In this document: piece after piece, positions 48,719 through 61,689 of the stretch | Numbering within the stretch: position 1 is the first letter of the stretch | Layout: the number at the start of each line of letters is the position of its first letter | DNA from: Casuarius casuarius | Lineage: Eukaryota; Chordata; Aves; Casuariiformes; Casuariidae | Assembly (NCBI GenBank): GCA_003342895.1 | Contig: PTFA01000050.1 | Coordinates: forward strand, 5,355,615-5,419,614 | Reading direction: 5' to 3' | DNA length: 64,000 nt | Translations under genes and position numbers: made by a program | Notes under the pieces: model-generated | The model's database searches: none | Told to the model about the DNA's origin: nothing | Seen by the model: the letters and a program-made list of their open reading frames with translations, nothing else

Positions 48719-48754
48719 AATGGTGACCAGTGGAATGGTATAATGGTGACCAGT
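48719..48754 (+). repeat. 13-bp direct repeat, 23-base period
   Basis: AATGGTGACCAGT at 48719-48731 and 48742-48754. Confidence 0.9.
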
Positions 48755-49479
48755 AAGAGCATCTTTAAAAGAGGTTTTGCTAGGTGTCTTAAATGGCGTG
48801 CTCAGATAACGCCATGTGTTGATGTACAAATTTCACGATTGCTAATCCAGAGAGCGTTATTTGTGCTGTGCTCCGGATAATGTAAAATCCCGTGGAAAGT
48901 GTAGTATGGCACCATATAGATAAAGTTACATGACGTGACTGCACTGAGGTCTCAAAGGCAACCTTAGCTTTGCTGTTTTTTAACTTTCCATGCTTGATTT
49001 TGCAACACTATTATTGCTTTTATGCTGGGTTTTGTGAATAATTTGCTAAGTTTTTAGATGGAGGAAATCCCTCCCTGCTCTGCCATCCCTGCCAGCCCGT
49101 AAAAATCGCACTTTGCGAGCTGAGACGTTGCTATCGCAAACGGGGAAGCTCCATGCTTTTGTGGAAAACCAGAGGAAACGTTGATGACCATCAATCACTG
49201 AGTTTAGCTCGCAGGGGGCTGCCCAGGACTGCAGATAACTTCCCGTCCTCTGAGGTTTTTATTTTTACTCCCTGGAGTTGATGACATCTCCTGTCTTCCT
49301 TGAAACCTCTACGGGGTCCTACACAACTGCTGTACTTGGGGAGTCCTCCCTGAGCGGTGTGGGATGGAGTGAATCTGCTCTGAGGCCTTCCCGCAGAGGT
49401 CCACGCGGAGACGGGGGGAGGAACGAGGATGTGCACAGATTATCCCGCCCCAGCTTAGACAACTGGCAGCCATATGTGT

Positions 49480-50170
49480 AAGCAAACAAAGTTTTACTAC
49501 TTCGCTCTAAAAGAGATCGTTTTAAAAGCTTTATTTTCTTGCCAGTTGGCTAAGAAGCGAACAAGGAACAATAGATTCAAGCTGAAATAATTTGCATTTA
49601 TGATGAAGACAAGGAATATCTACCTTGCATTTTCCTAAAAAAGAAAAATTAAACCCCATTTTTAATTAACTGATAAACTATTAATCAAATTTTTGCAATG
49701 TTAGGTGACACATTATTCATTTAGATAGAATGACTGTGAACTTAAACTAATCAAATCTGATTTGCCCACATATGCTTGATTGAAATACATTTTAACTAGC
49801 ATATACAAAGAGAAAATCTTGGATTTCTTACCTAATCTTCAGAGTATACTGCTGAGTTAATAAGGGCAGTTTTTTTTAAATGAGACCACCATTTCTTAAT
49901 CTGCATATCAAAATCAAGAGCAACTTAATTGCAAAACACATATTCCTGAAATCTAATCATTATACTGCTTTAGGGTATTTTATTGAAGCATGTTAAATTA
50001 TGGACAGAATATTAATGATGAAGCTAATCAAACCCAATTAGTCACTTCTAACAATAGTCACATAAATATACAAGTCAGGTACTAAAGTACTGTAGGTATG
50101 GTTTTAAGTTTTTTTTTTAATATAAAATTTGTAGTATATATGAATTATATACTTGTTATTTTTAATCTAA
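49480..50170. promoter_or_regulatory. Candidate conserved AT-rich enhancer block
   Basis: Dense in ATTTGCAT octamer, TTTTAATTAACTGATAA, ACTATTAATCAAAT, ACTAATCAAATC, CTTAATTGCAAAAC and AATCAAACCCAATTAG. These are homeodomain, PBX/HOX-like and TCF-like words with no simple repeats. Inferred from pattern only. Confidence 0.3.
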
Positions 50171-53100
50171 AAATCTAGGACAAGTCATTTCAAAGAAAAT
50201 GAGATATGCTAGAAGACAATGGAACTTGTCCCTTAGTATTAGAATTGACGTTCCTGATTTTTGAATATATAAACACTGCTCAGACATTATGTTGACGGGC
50301 ACATAATTAATAGGATAGAAGGGTGGATCTGCCCTAGCTCCCAAATGTGGGAATACAAAAGTGCACACACAATTTCTTCCTCTTGCTTGTGTGATGATTA
50401 CCATGACTGCAAAAACTAGTTGTCTGCAAGAGCTGTCTAGTCTCATACTACAAAATATAAGATTTGCATATGCTGCTATAATAATTGTAGGATATAATAA
50501 TTACAGACTTATTATGTCTGAATTAAAAATTAGCATCTTTGTTTAAGTTCAGACACAGGTTCTTGTAAAGATTTAAGCACAAAGATGCTTATCTTTGAGC
50601 AGATTCCATTTGAGTCTACTTTGATATTGATATTTTGGGTGGCTTGCAGTTCACTTCAGCTTCCTACTTGATAATTACGGGAGGGCAACTGTCATCTTAC
50701 TTTAGGTCTATCCACTGTATCAGAGGAAAATGCACAATGCAGGGGTCACAGATGACCTTCTACTGATGTGTCTTTCGGAAGATGATGTGTTCTGAAAATC
50801 CTTTTAAATTGCAACTCTCACAGTTGCTATAATTATTTGGGTCACATAAAAGAATGACTTAGCGTATTTATAACCCCTTTTTGCACTTTCAAATTTAAGG
50901 ACATGTATTTTCTAATTTGCAATCATCTTATTTTAAAAAGGGGTATCCAGAAATAATAGGTATGGTTTCGGTGGCAGAGCGCGAACCCTTGCCGGGATGT
51001 GCGATGCTGTGGATGCCGGCAGTTGCGCTGCGTGTCAAGGAACCGAACGGCCCTTTCCTCATACGAGCAGCCGCCCGTGAGCACCAGCCCCCGCGCTCGG
51101 AGGAGGGCGGCAGGAGGAAGGAGCCCCTGCGCTCTGGCCATGGGGAGGACGGTCGCGGCAAGCCCTCGCGAGCCCTGCGTGGCGACGGGGGCATTCAGAA
51201 AAGTTCTTCTCTGATCTGCGTCGTAAGGATTATCTGCGATCTGGTTACATGAAAAGCAAATACCCCTGTTGAACAAAGTGCCGGAAGAACTAGCACTGAT
51301 GTTACGAGTTCTAGATTTGAACAAGATTTAAACTTCTGCCTAGTATGCCTTTCCAAATCAGTTTGTTACAAGAAATGATTATCATGCCCACAAAAACAGG
51401 CTGGGAGACTAAGGGCTATCTGAACTGATGCACGCTTACATACTTCTTAATGTGAGTATTTAGCTCTTTCCAAAAGGAACCAAAAGCTTCTGGCAAGTTT
51501 GAGAACTGAGAACAGTATTGATACGGCATTGTAAGTAGTCGAATTAAGACCTCCTACTCCTTCATAAACTCTTCTGGAAACCTGTCTATGCTCTAAAGGC
51601 CACAGGCTATTTTGTTCTGTATTTCATTATGAAAAGAAGACTGAGAAGTGACTCAATTATAATGTATAAGCACCTTCACGGGAAGAAAATACTGGGTACT
51701 AAAGAGCTCTCTCATCTAGCAGAGAAATGTGCCATAAGAACCGACATCTGAAATACTAAAGTCAAAATGAGAAATAAAGCACACGTTTTGATGTACCCAC
51801 TGGAACTCGCTGCTAGGATTTATGGTGGATTCTACTTTTCTTGATGTTGTGTTCAGAAAGGCATCGTACATTGTTCTGAATATTCTTCAGCTATGTATAA
51901 GTTGTTCATCAGGGTATAAGTACTATGCTTAATGCAAGGGTATTTTGGTGAAGTCTGGTAGTTTATGCTGTGCATTTTAGGATAGATCATCAATAGTCCT
52001 TGCTTGCCTAAACCTCTCCAGATCTGTGTTAGGCTTCCTTGTCCATCACAGCTGAATTTTAACATAGATTTGGTGCTATTTTGAATTCACGAGGAAACTA
52101 CTGGATCCTCTATTTTCTAGCATTTTAGTCAAATAACAAAGCATTATCCCAACTCAAAGAACTCTTGCAATTAAAGAATTTAACATTATTTGTTTCCTCT
52201 CATTTCCAAATAATATCTGGTTGCTCCTATTATTGCTACACTGAGTCAGATTTTTTTTCAAAAGCGTTGAGTTTGTGCAATATTGCAAGTGTACTCTACA
52301 GCTGTGTGTGCCCACTGATGGCTGCATTCAGCTTGTCCATTTGCAAAAGGGTCAGTAACTGCCTGTGCAGTCACTTGGCCAAGGGCACGTCAGCCTCGTG
52401 CAGGCAGCCGAGTGTCTGCAGTTACTGAAGATCTGCCTTGGTAGGAGTGAGCAAACAGTGCACAGCACTTTGGGGAAAGACTCATTTCAACTATAGCTTA
52501 CTATGGAGTTGTATTAGAATAAAAAGCTAAAGCTTATTAGCTGGCTCATATGCCATCACACCTATATTGAAAATAAAGAGATCCTGTACTGTAGTTTTAC
52601 TACTCCAGTATGGCTTCTGCATAGCTCTGCTCCACTGTGTGAGTCTTTGGACCAAGCCAGCATGCATACGGTGGTATTTGAATTCATCGGTGTTTCAAAA
52701 GGACATTAAAATTTAACAAGTGCATTTAACTAAAAAATCTATATCTAAATAGCATGGACGCAGTGATAAAAAGGAGGTAATTTAGGCTAAGGTCTTGCAT
52801 TAACTTCTCTGTGAATGGACCTTTCAGACAGTGTGGAGCCTAGTCAGTCGCTGGGTTCCTTTACTCAGAGCCCAAAGGAGTTCTGGCCTGAGTTAAGACG
52901 GGCTTCATAACCTCCTCTATTACTTCCACCGTGATTTCTTTTTTGCCAGGTAAGATTAAAAAACAATCAATCAAACATAAACAAAATAAAACTTTTGAGG
53001 GGACTGGATTTTTGGGTGGGATACCATGATACCTGAGCTTGGACTTGGCTTGGACCTGGCTTAGTCCAACTTTACCAGTGACTTCATTGAGGTTAGCTTC

Positions 53101-54289
53101 TATCTCTCTGTAATGACTGAATTTTCTGTTATTTAGGTGTGGCACAAGTTCCAAAATATTAGAAAAATATTAACTCCATGTAACTTTGCATGCTTCCTTA
53201 AAAGTGTCTACTGCAGCAAGACTCACAAAGTCTCTCCGTTGCTACCTTTTCCCCATCTCATGCTGAAACACCTCCAAAGTGCTCAAGGAACAATAAAGCC
53301 CAGATCCCTCGAATTCCTTTAATTAAGGATGAAATTAAAGTGCTTATACAGTGCTGCAGAGTACTCAGCAAATACTGAGTCACCACAGCGAGTTGTCAGT
53401 TCTCCTATAAAAATTACTGAAAATCATTAGTGTGATTTACTTCCCTGGCAGTTTATCTAAAAATAAAAATCGGACCCAGATTTTCTCAAAGCCTCCACTT
53501 CTCAGCTGTTCCAAAAACTGAAAGTTAATAGTGAAAGTTGCTGCCTGACAGCTTTAACTCACTTTTTTTTGCTGCGAGCCAGGAGTGCGTGGCATTAGCC
53601 GTCCCGGGAGTGTCTGGGCAAGGTGTGGGTGCCGGGCACGGGAACCTGCTGCGTGCCGAGGGCTCCCGCCGGCACCTTCCCGTGTGGCAGCACAGCGGGA
53701 GCGCATCGCCGCCACGGCTCCCCGGTCCCCGTGCCTGTCATCTCGGAAAAGCTCTGCGGAGCTGCAGGTGAGATGCCGTGGAGAGACTTCTTCCCTTGCA
53801 ACGGTCCCCTGCTTTGCTCCTGAGTTACAGCAAGCATAAACACGAGGTTTAGCTATAAATGAAGGAGGAAGGACAGCGAGGGCGGTGGAGGGTTTGCTGC
53901 TGTGCAAGGAAAGGCACTTCCTCCGCCTGAGGGCAGAGAATCGGCCCATTTTACACCCAATTTCAGAACTGCACAGGTCAGGGCAGAGCCATTTCGCCAA
54001 AAAGGCCTGTGCACGCTCTCTTTTGGGATCCAAGGGTTAAATCAGAGCGACTTACTGTAAAAGCCTAACCCCATTGAAACGAATGGCAAAGCTCCCATCC
54101 ACTCTGGATTGTCAAAATGATCTGTAGAGCCTGCTAAGATTTGTGTTCTGTTAATAATTATTACTTCTACATAAAAGTAAACTTCTATATTTAAAACTTA
54201 TAACTTGGCAGCCACAGAACACACATGTCTATAATAAATAACCGTGTGAGCTTATTACTCCAACTCTCCGCCATTCCCATCCCATCTCA

Positions 54290-54420
54290 ACCTTATGCTC
54301 TACCTGCTATTCATTAGTCTTAAAATTAGACTGCAAGTGCTTCTGGGCAGAGACCATTTTTTCAGCTTGCATAGCAAAGCACCTCTGTGGCTCTGTGGTA
54401 AATAATAATTAAAGTATTTT
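54290..54420 (+). repeat. L2/CR1-type LINE 3'-end relic
   Basis: TTAGACTGCAAGTGCTTCTG, GGGCAGAGACCATTTTTTC, then AGCACCTCTGTGGCTCTG and AATAATAATTAAAG follow the remembered L2-like tail 'tagactgtaagctccttggggcagggaccatc ... gcacctagcac ... taataat'. Confidence 0.5.
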
Positions 54421-55715
54421 AAATCTGGCGAAACAAATGTTCATGCTTTTGAGAATTTCAGAACATGAATGCGGTGATCAGGCATGCATGTCTGGAGATG
54501 TGCTCTATACACACACATATTGTTTCCTTTTAAAGACATCTGCATCTACTGCATTCAGTCCAGAATTTGGCCTAGAAGTTTACCGTTATTATGCCTCAAT
54601 CCAGCAAAGCGTGACTGTAGGGAGACTTAAAATTAAGAATACATGTAAGTGCTTTGTTGGATGGAGGCCTTTAAGGTTTTGTGCATTTGTGCTCTTATAT
54701 TTTTAAAAGGAAACATATTATTGGAAGTGTTCTGATCCTTATTCTGTCACTTACTCACTTGTTTTGATTTATTATATATAATACGCGTCTCCTAAATTCT
54801 AGATGCTTTTGATTAAAAAATTCAAAATACATTGAAATCAAATATAAAAATAGTATCTGCTCTTCACTGAAGTGCAATATCCTGTCTGTTCATCAGCACC
54901 ACTTTTATGTAAACAGCCGCTTCCCTCTCGTGGTGCTCTCATGCCCCAAACTTTTGGTTTTAGAAGCCAGTCTGGCTATTTTTAGCCAAGGGCAAATGTG
55001 TTTGCTGCAAAGAGGAGGATGCGTCATGCCGAATCACCCCTGCCTATCTCGCTGCGCCTTCCTTTCCTTTAGCGAGCGCTGCTGATCCGCAGCCTCGCCG
55101 GGCGGGCGTTCGGGCATGCGCTCCTTCCGGCTCTGCCGCGTGGGCCACGAGGGCTCGGGCTGCTGCCGGCACTTGCCTTTGGGCTAACACACCACAGTGT
55201 GTGGAAATGCCCGCTTATACATCTGCATAGAAGGGCTCTAATCAATCCAAACTTGCAGTTTACATATTCCATGCAAAATACTCACTGAAAAAGTCCACTT
55301 CGTTCCTAAATAATGATGACAAACATCTAGTAAAAATCTTCAGGAGCAATAAAATGTAAAGCTAGTGGACTTTGTTTGTGGTATTTTCTTTTCTAAAAAT
55401 GTTGTATGAACTCAACAGCTGTAAAAAGTGCTGGATTTACACGCCTGAGCCTAGAGACCTCCATTTTAAGTGCCACCTGCAGTGGTGGTTTATATGAGAC
55501 GAGGTTTCCTCTACCAGAAGTTATAATGAGACCACCCAGCGCCTTTTACATATGCCATGGATTACAACCCAGCTGGTAATGATTTCTCCCTGTTACCACA
55601 GCCAGATTTGATCTGAGTTTGAGCAGTAGTACAAGTCTCCTCGGCCTAGATGCTCCAGAGAAACTCTTCTTACCTGTGCAAGCCATATGCATCTTACTCA
55701 TATGAAGAGGGTCAT

Positions 55716-55790
55716 TAATTACGTGAGTGTACGTCCACTGAAGCCTCTAGGACTCTTTCAATAAATGGGTTTACAGGTTTAAGACAGGGT
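55716..55790. repeat. Possible palindromic amniote element relic
   Basis: TTACGTGAGTGTACGTCCAC, TGAAGCCTCTAGGACTCTTTC, then GGGTTTACAGG resembles 'ttacgtgagtagtcccattgaagtcaatgggactac ... gtttgcagg'. Weak. Confidence 0.3.
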
Positions 55791-57085
55791 ATACAGGAGT
55801 GAATCATAATGCTGCTTTCCTTTTTGTAGCGGCATAAGAAGAGGACAATGTTTCTGGCTTCCTTCAGTTTGCTTCATAGTCCTACCCCAGTTGTTGTTTT
55901 TAGTAAAGACTAACATAACGCTCAATAATATTTGGAATTGTACTGAGAGGAATTAAACAAAACTGGTGGAATATCAGGAAACCAGAGATGCCTTGAGTAA
56001 CAGTTGCAGTGTGATACAGGAGGATGTACGGCAAGAGACAAAACAAACGGTGAAATGAAGGGAAACTTGGATGATGGGAAACAGGTTTAATCATGTGAGG
56101 GAAATGCCCTGTTTTCATATGAATGCATTTGTTAAAGTATATAAATAAGTATATGTAAATATATGTAAATAGTTCTCTGACGTGAATAAGAAACTACAAT
56201 TAAAAGGACAGACAAAGTTATTAATTGATGTAATTAAGTAATGATGAATGCAACCTTTGTAGTTACAAGCTTTACTTCAGCTCCAGAAACTCAGGTAAAA
56301 AGTTTGGGATGTATTTTAAGGCTGTGATGGTGGCTTGCAGAAGAACAGAATCCACTTATTCACGACAAATGTCACTTTTATCACTTGGGGTATTTCACAC
56401 TGTCTTGTGTCAATCAGCAGGCACACCTCCTTTTGGGTCTTTAAATTGGAAAACAAAGGAACAGCTTTCTCTGAGTTTAACAGCGTTATACTGGCTGTCT
56501 CAGCTACAGCAGAAATAACAACGTATAACCTACTGTTGATCAATAATTAGCAGAAAAACATATCTAGTAGCAGAGTTTTTAACAATGCCACTTTTAATTT
56601 GGAATTCTTCATGGTCTGATCCAGGTGGTTCATGTCTGGAAGTGATATGTGACCTATGTTATTAAGCACACTATCACGGGTCAAAGTCCAAAAGCCTTAT
56701 TTCAGCTGGAAAAGTCTAATGAAAACCTTCATACAAATTTAATATATGCCCTAGTTTCGGTTTGTAAGTGCAGACTGTGTGTGCACATGCATGTGTGTGC
56801 ATGTTTGCTAGTCCCTATGTAGAAGAGAGTTTGTGTGTAAAAATGATATAAAAGAACTAGTGCATTTGCAATACAGAAGACTTAAATCTGCTCCTTGGGC
56901 CTGTGTAAATACAGCTCTCCCTCTGCCGCTCTCATAATCAACTCAGCAAATGAGTACAGAAGGAAATAGTTTGGGCCAAAGACATCCCTGATGTCACATT
57001 CTTAACTTAGTGGAAACCTAAATTTGGTACTGTATGTTTAACATGCTAAAAGAACACGTTTCACAGTATCCCTCATAAAAAATCT

Positions 57086-57180
57086 CAGGCCTTGATTCAC
57101 TTATGCAGGTATAAATCACCGCTGAAGTCAACAGAGTTACACCAGCTTTAATTCTGGTACATATGAGAGGCGATTGAAGC
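57086..57180. repeat. Ancient amniote palindromic repeat, good copy
   Basis: CAGGCCTTGATTCACTTATG, GGTATAAATCACCGCTGAAG, TCAACAGAGTTACACCAGC and CTGGTACATATGAGAG follow the reptile repeat 'caggccctgattc...acttacaccagtgtaaatcaggagtaactccactgaagtcaatggagttacaccagtg' as I remember it, arm and centre. Confidence 0.6.
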
Positions 57181-58439
57181 CCTTAAGGTATTCAGCTATC
57201 TAGGCTATCTTTACGAATATACTGATATGATCAGAAAGCTCTCCTCCTTTACAGAGAAAAGATGAGGAAAAAAAGCAAAGTGACACTAATCTTTTCTGAG
57301 TCAGGCTTTCCTCTTGGGTGTGACTACATGCAGAAAAGCTGGGATTTCCAGGTGATACTAATCAAAGATGGCACAAGCAACTACAAAGCATACAAATAAA
57401 GCATCCAAGTTTCATGTATTAAACCAACCAGGACAGCATTTATGGTATAAAAGCTAGGATACAGTCAACTGTATTGCTGTGAGGTGCCTGGAGCTTTATT
57501 GCATACTAGTAGTATAAAAATAAATTATGTTAATTTCTTTATTATTATTATTAGCAAACACATAATAAGATTAAAACATAATGCACACTAACAGTTGGCT
57601 ATCTTGCCTTCCAAGTATTCTACATATTTTACATAGATGCCTTTTAGATCAGGAAATGGAATTTTTACAGCTGCTCCCACCAGGAAAGCTTATAGTCTGT
57701 CCCGGTTTTTCTTTAATAGCTACTCACAGATATGTGTGGATATGTGTATGTGTGCATGTATATGTACGGAAAATTTCCAATTATTTTCTGCATCTTGACT
57801 TTGAGTCAAAAGCACACTCAAATTCAGATGCTTCTTCATCAGTCTGATGCAAAATGCAAAAGTGCTACACGCTGACTTTAAAGTCCTTTTATGCAGCAGC
57901 AGCTTAAACCTTAATGTGATGGAAAATCCAGCCCCTTGTTCTCCCTGCAGAGGAGAAGCAAATGAGCATCAGCCTGCTTAACAGGTGATCCTGCCACAGA
58001 GCTGAACCAAAGGGTGGATGTGTGGGCAGATGGATGGCAAGAGAGAGGAGAAGTTGGTGACATTGAGCAAATACTTAGCTCCCAGCTAAAGCAGTTTAAA
58101 CTGTGCATTTTAATGGTAGTTACGGCATGTAAGTAAGTAACTGAAAAACTAGCAGCATGTTAGTGTTATCCCTCAAGCTTCTCATCTTGCCCTAATGAGA
58201 AAAAAACAGGACAGAGGAAACAGACTTTAAAGGGTGCCACTGAGCATGCTACTGTCAGTGTCACCTGCTGCTGAGTCAGACCAACATCCACTTAAAAACC
58301 TTATTTATGGTACTTCTGGACAACAAAGGCAGTCTAGTAGCTTGACTCTACTGTCAGCATCCAAACATATAAAAAATACTGATAGTTTCAAATTATTAGA
58401 CTGAAGGAGATGTACCCTTTGACCACCGTTGTGCAAACA

Positions 58440-58510
58440 CTGAATAACTGCACTTGTCTAGGCAGTTCCACTGAGTTCAGTGGAACTATTTACCAATTTG
58501 AGTAAACAGT
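58440..58510. repeat. Palindromic element relic with perfect 11-bp arms
   Basis: AGTTCCACTGA (58464-58474), GT, TCAGTGGAACT (58477-58487) is a perfect dyad. Centre and context resemble the 'agtcccactgaagtcaatgggact' core of old amniote palindromic elements. Confidence 0.5.
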
Positions 58511-58777
58511 TTTAATAAACCTACTATTTACTCATGTCCATATATCTTTGCAAGAGGAATCTCCAGAAGAGACAAAAGGACATATCTCCTGTCTTAAGAA
58601 GAAGAATGTTCATCAGAAAAATTAGCAATGATCTTTTTCAGAGTGAAACTTGTAAATAGGAAGAAATTCAATTTCTACAGGTGGACCTGAGACACTTACT
58701 CTTACATATTTGCTGATGCACTTATCCTTCTGCCAAGTCACAGAAACAAAGAAAGGCTTTTAATCTTTAAAAGCCAA

Positions 58778-58789
58778 CCCCCCCCCCCC
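58778..58789 (+). repeat. C12 homopolymer
   Basis: Twelve C in a row between AA-rich flanks. Confidence 0.95.
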
Positions 58790-61689
58790 AAACCCTGAGA
58801 GAGTCTCTTTAAGTGTTCAAAAAGAGCATTCACTGAGTGTTGCAGCCAGATAAAATTAAAATCTAAGTTGGACCTGGTCTCATGAACATTTTTATTTTGA
58901 GGTAGCTTTAACAAGAGGAGGCTGGTTCTTCATTCGAACTACAGCAATATCTTTCATAAACCGTCCATTGGAGTTGATGCCATGCTGTGATTCAAATCCT
59001 GAAGTCACCCGTGTAGAAGGCAGGTTGTCTACAGCCACAGTAACATACTATGCTGTAGCATAGTAAAAATACCTAAACCACATAATTCAGAGACAGATCC
59101 ACAGTTCTAGCATGTGTATTTCCTGTCAGGAGAGTGAGGATGAAATTTTCCTAAAACAGAGGTGGTGTTTGCTGTTGGTCTGGGGAGCTCATTCACTGTT
59201 CATCTTACCAGACTGTCTCCATGTGTGGACAATAGAGGTGGTCTTGGCAGGTCAGATCTTTCTTTCGAGAAGGTACATGAATAAATTCTTCTTGCAGGAT
59301 GTCTGTCTCAGGATAACTTATTTTCCAGCTTGATGACTATGAGCTCTTTTTTATCATTCTTCCCCAGTATTCATCTTCGAGTCAATCCAAATGCAACTGC
59401 TGTTCATAGTGGAGCTTTGTGTGCACACCTACCTCCCCCCCACACAAGCTCCAGAGACTACTTGTTTCTTAAGCCTCTTGTCCTCATCCACAACATTTTG
59501 TTGCAACCCATATTTCTCGGCCTAAGTTTCTGGTCTTGCCAAAGGAAGATGTCATGGTTTCCCATTTGTTTCTCTCAGCAGCAAGACTGGCCTAGGCATT
59601 TTCCAGTTTCCTCTTCTTGTCCTCTCCCTTTCCCCCCTTTTGATGTGCTAGCCCTCTTCGTCCAGTGGTGGCGAACAGCATTTAGGGAATACAGAGCAAG
59701 GCAGGGATTTCTCCACCAAAGAAAGATGTCTTTTGGTCCAGAGCCCTGGAGTGTGTTTTTTTGCTGCAAATTTAACCTGACCTTTCCAGAACTTCACTTC
59801 CAGCGCTCTGCTCTTACTCACATGTGCAGCTAGCTTGTGCATGCTAGCTGACCTGTTTATACCAACACCAAAACTGTGATACCAATTTCTGGAAGCTCAT
59901 CTAAACTTGCGCTATGGTTACATCTCTGCTAGCAGCCACATCTTCAACTACAGTACAGACATACCTGCTGGCAGCTAACCCATCCACTTGGAAGAGGGTA
60001 TGCAAACTTCTCTTACTAGCTTTTCCTCACTGAACTGCAGGCAGTTCTCCAGAGTTTCCCCCAAACTTTTAAGAAAATCATCTGGTAAGGCACAGAAAAG
60101 ATTTAATTAAATAAATAAGTAATCAAAAATCTGCAGTTTAGAAGGCCAAAATTTTGATTTATTTTTTACTCCACAGAATTTCACTGGTGACAATGGTTTT
60201 GTACAGGTTATAAGTGCAAAGGAATGTGACCCACAGCCATGATTCTTGTTCCTCCTTGGCAAATGCTGTATCCCATCTGTCTGTCACTATTAGAACATTT
60301 TTCATTGGCAGATGAAAGACAAAATGTGCAAAAGGATCCAGTAAACTATTCCAGATTATTGTCAGTACAACTGAACCCATAAAGTCCCTACTCTGATGAT
60401 GTAGCCTCTTGTTTAGGCCAACTGTCAGAAGTCAGCGCAATACATTCTAGTGACTAAATGATGTACTAGTGGCATGCGAAATGATGAAAAGTCTTTGGAA
60501 TAGGCATACAAGAGAAATGATTTCATGCTTTTTCACTCTGCTTAGATATTAAAATGTGTTTTGTGATATAAAATTCCTACCTTGTGGGAGCCTCGTTAGT
60601 TCTCTGTTGTTACGTCAGGCAAAAAATTAAAATCTTACATACATCTTCATGTTATGCATCTGTTTTGTCTTCTGATCAAGCTGTGAAATCAAATGGGATC
60701 TAACTAAAACATTTATCAATCATCTGTTTGTAGTATCTCTCTTGCAAGCCCTGTTAATTGGAGTATTGCTAATAAAGTTTAGAAAAGGTTCTAAACAGAC
60801 CAAAAGGGAGTTATTTAATATGAACATTTAGAATGAATACAAGATTTATATAAACTATTTAAACTAGAACATTTCTTTTGCTAGTGAGCTGTTTTCTGAA
60901 GACAGTATCTAAAAGTATCCTGTCCATTCGGAGGGTCCAAAATCGCTCAGTGCCAAATATATGCCAGACATTTCAGCTAACTTTCAATTATTCTTGAAGA
61001 TGATGGATGTAGTTATTCATAAACCAAACTACCCAGTTGCAGCTGCAAATTTTTATTTGCAGTATTGGAAGCCGTATTAAAGTATGGCTAAAGGCTAGCT
61101 CCCAGCGTTAGTAACTGTGCTTCAATTTTTTTTTGAAAATTCCTCATATGTAGAGCTTTTATAATGCACATTCTTTAAGGGGAACTTGTGTCCAGAAAAG
61201 TGCACAGCACATTTTGTATCATGTATGTACTATAGTTGTTTTGTGGCATGTGCAAAGTTAGTCCTGTTCATGGAAGTCTTGTTTCTTTCCCAGGATGGGG
61301 AAAACCCTGCTCTAAGCATGGAGAAGTCGCACCTTTGTCCCTCCACCTTACGACATGCCTGCCAGGGAGATGACAGACCCCCCCCTACTCCCCGGGGTGG
61401 ATACGTAGGCTGGGTGTTTACAAACCCCTTTTCAGTCAGTGAAGAGGTCCGGCAATAAACTTAAGGTCATCACATAAGCGAACCCCTCAATGTGGTGTTT
61501 GGAGCGCAGAAGTTAAAATAAGACTACTAGAATTAGCTGCAGCAGTTGACCAAGCTCCCCATGGATGTTACTCCGTCTGCCAGCTGCGCTGTGCTCCTGC
61601 ACGCCAGGTATCGTAGCGCCGACTTCTAAAGTACGGCTCTTTTCCATTACCAGCATGTTCCTTTGGACTTGTCTAACACCACTCACTAA

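Larger units (their letters stand above)
47131..61480. other. Intergenic, mostly AT-rich, no gene seen
   Basis: No splice-flanked coding exon recognised. It contains AT-rich candidate regulatory blocks (47.27-47.56, 49.48-50.17 kb), small CpG patches at about 48.43-48.60, 49.06-49.43, 50.97-51.19, 53.58-53.78 and 55.05-55.17 kb, several old palindromic repeat relics, an L2-like 3' end and short microsatellites. Confidence 0.65.

Noticed and set aside
59330..59833. 167-codon plus-strand open frame
   Set aside because: Leu/Phe/Ser/Pro-rich translation without a known motif, no CpG island or convincing splice context.
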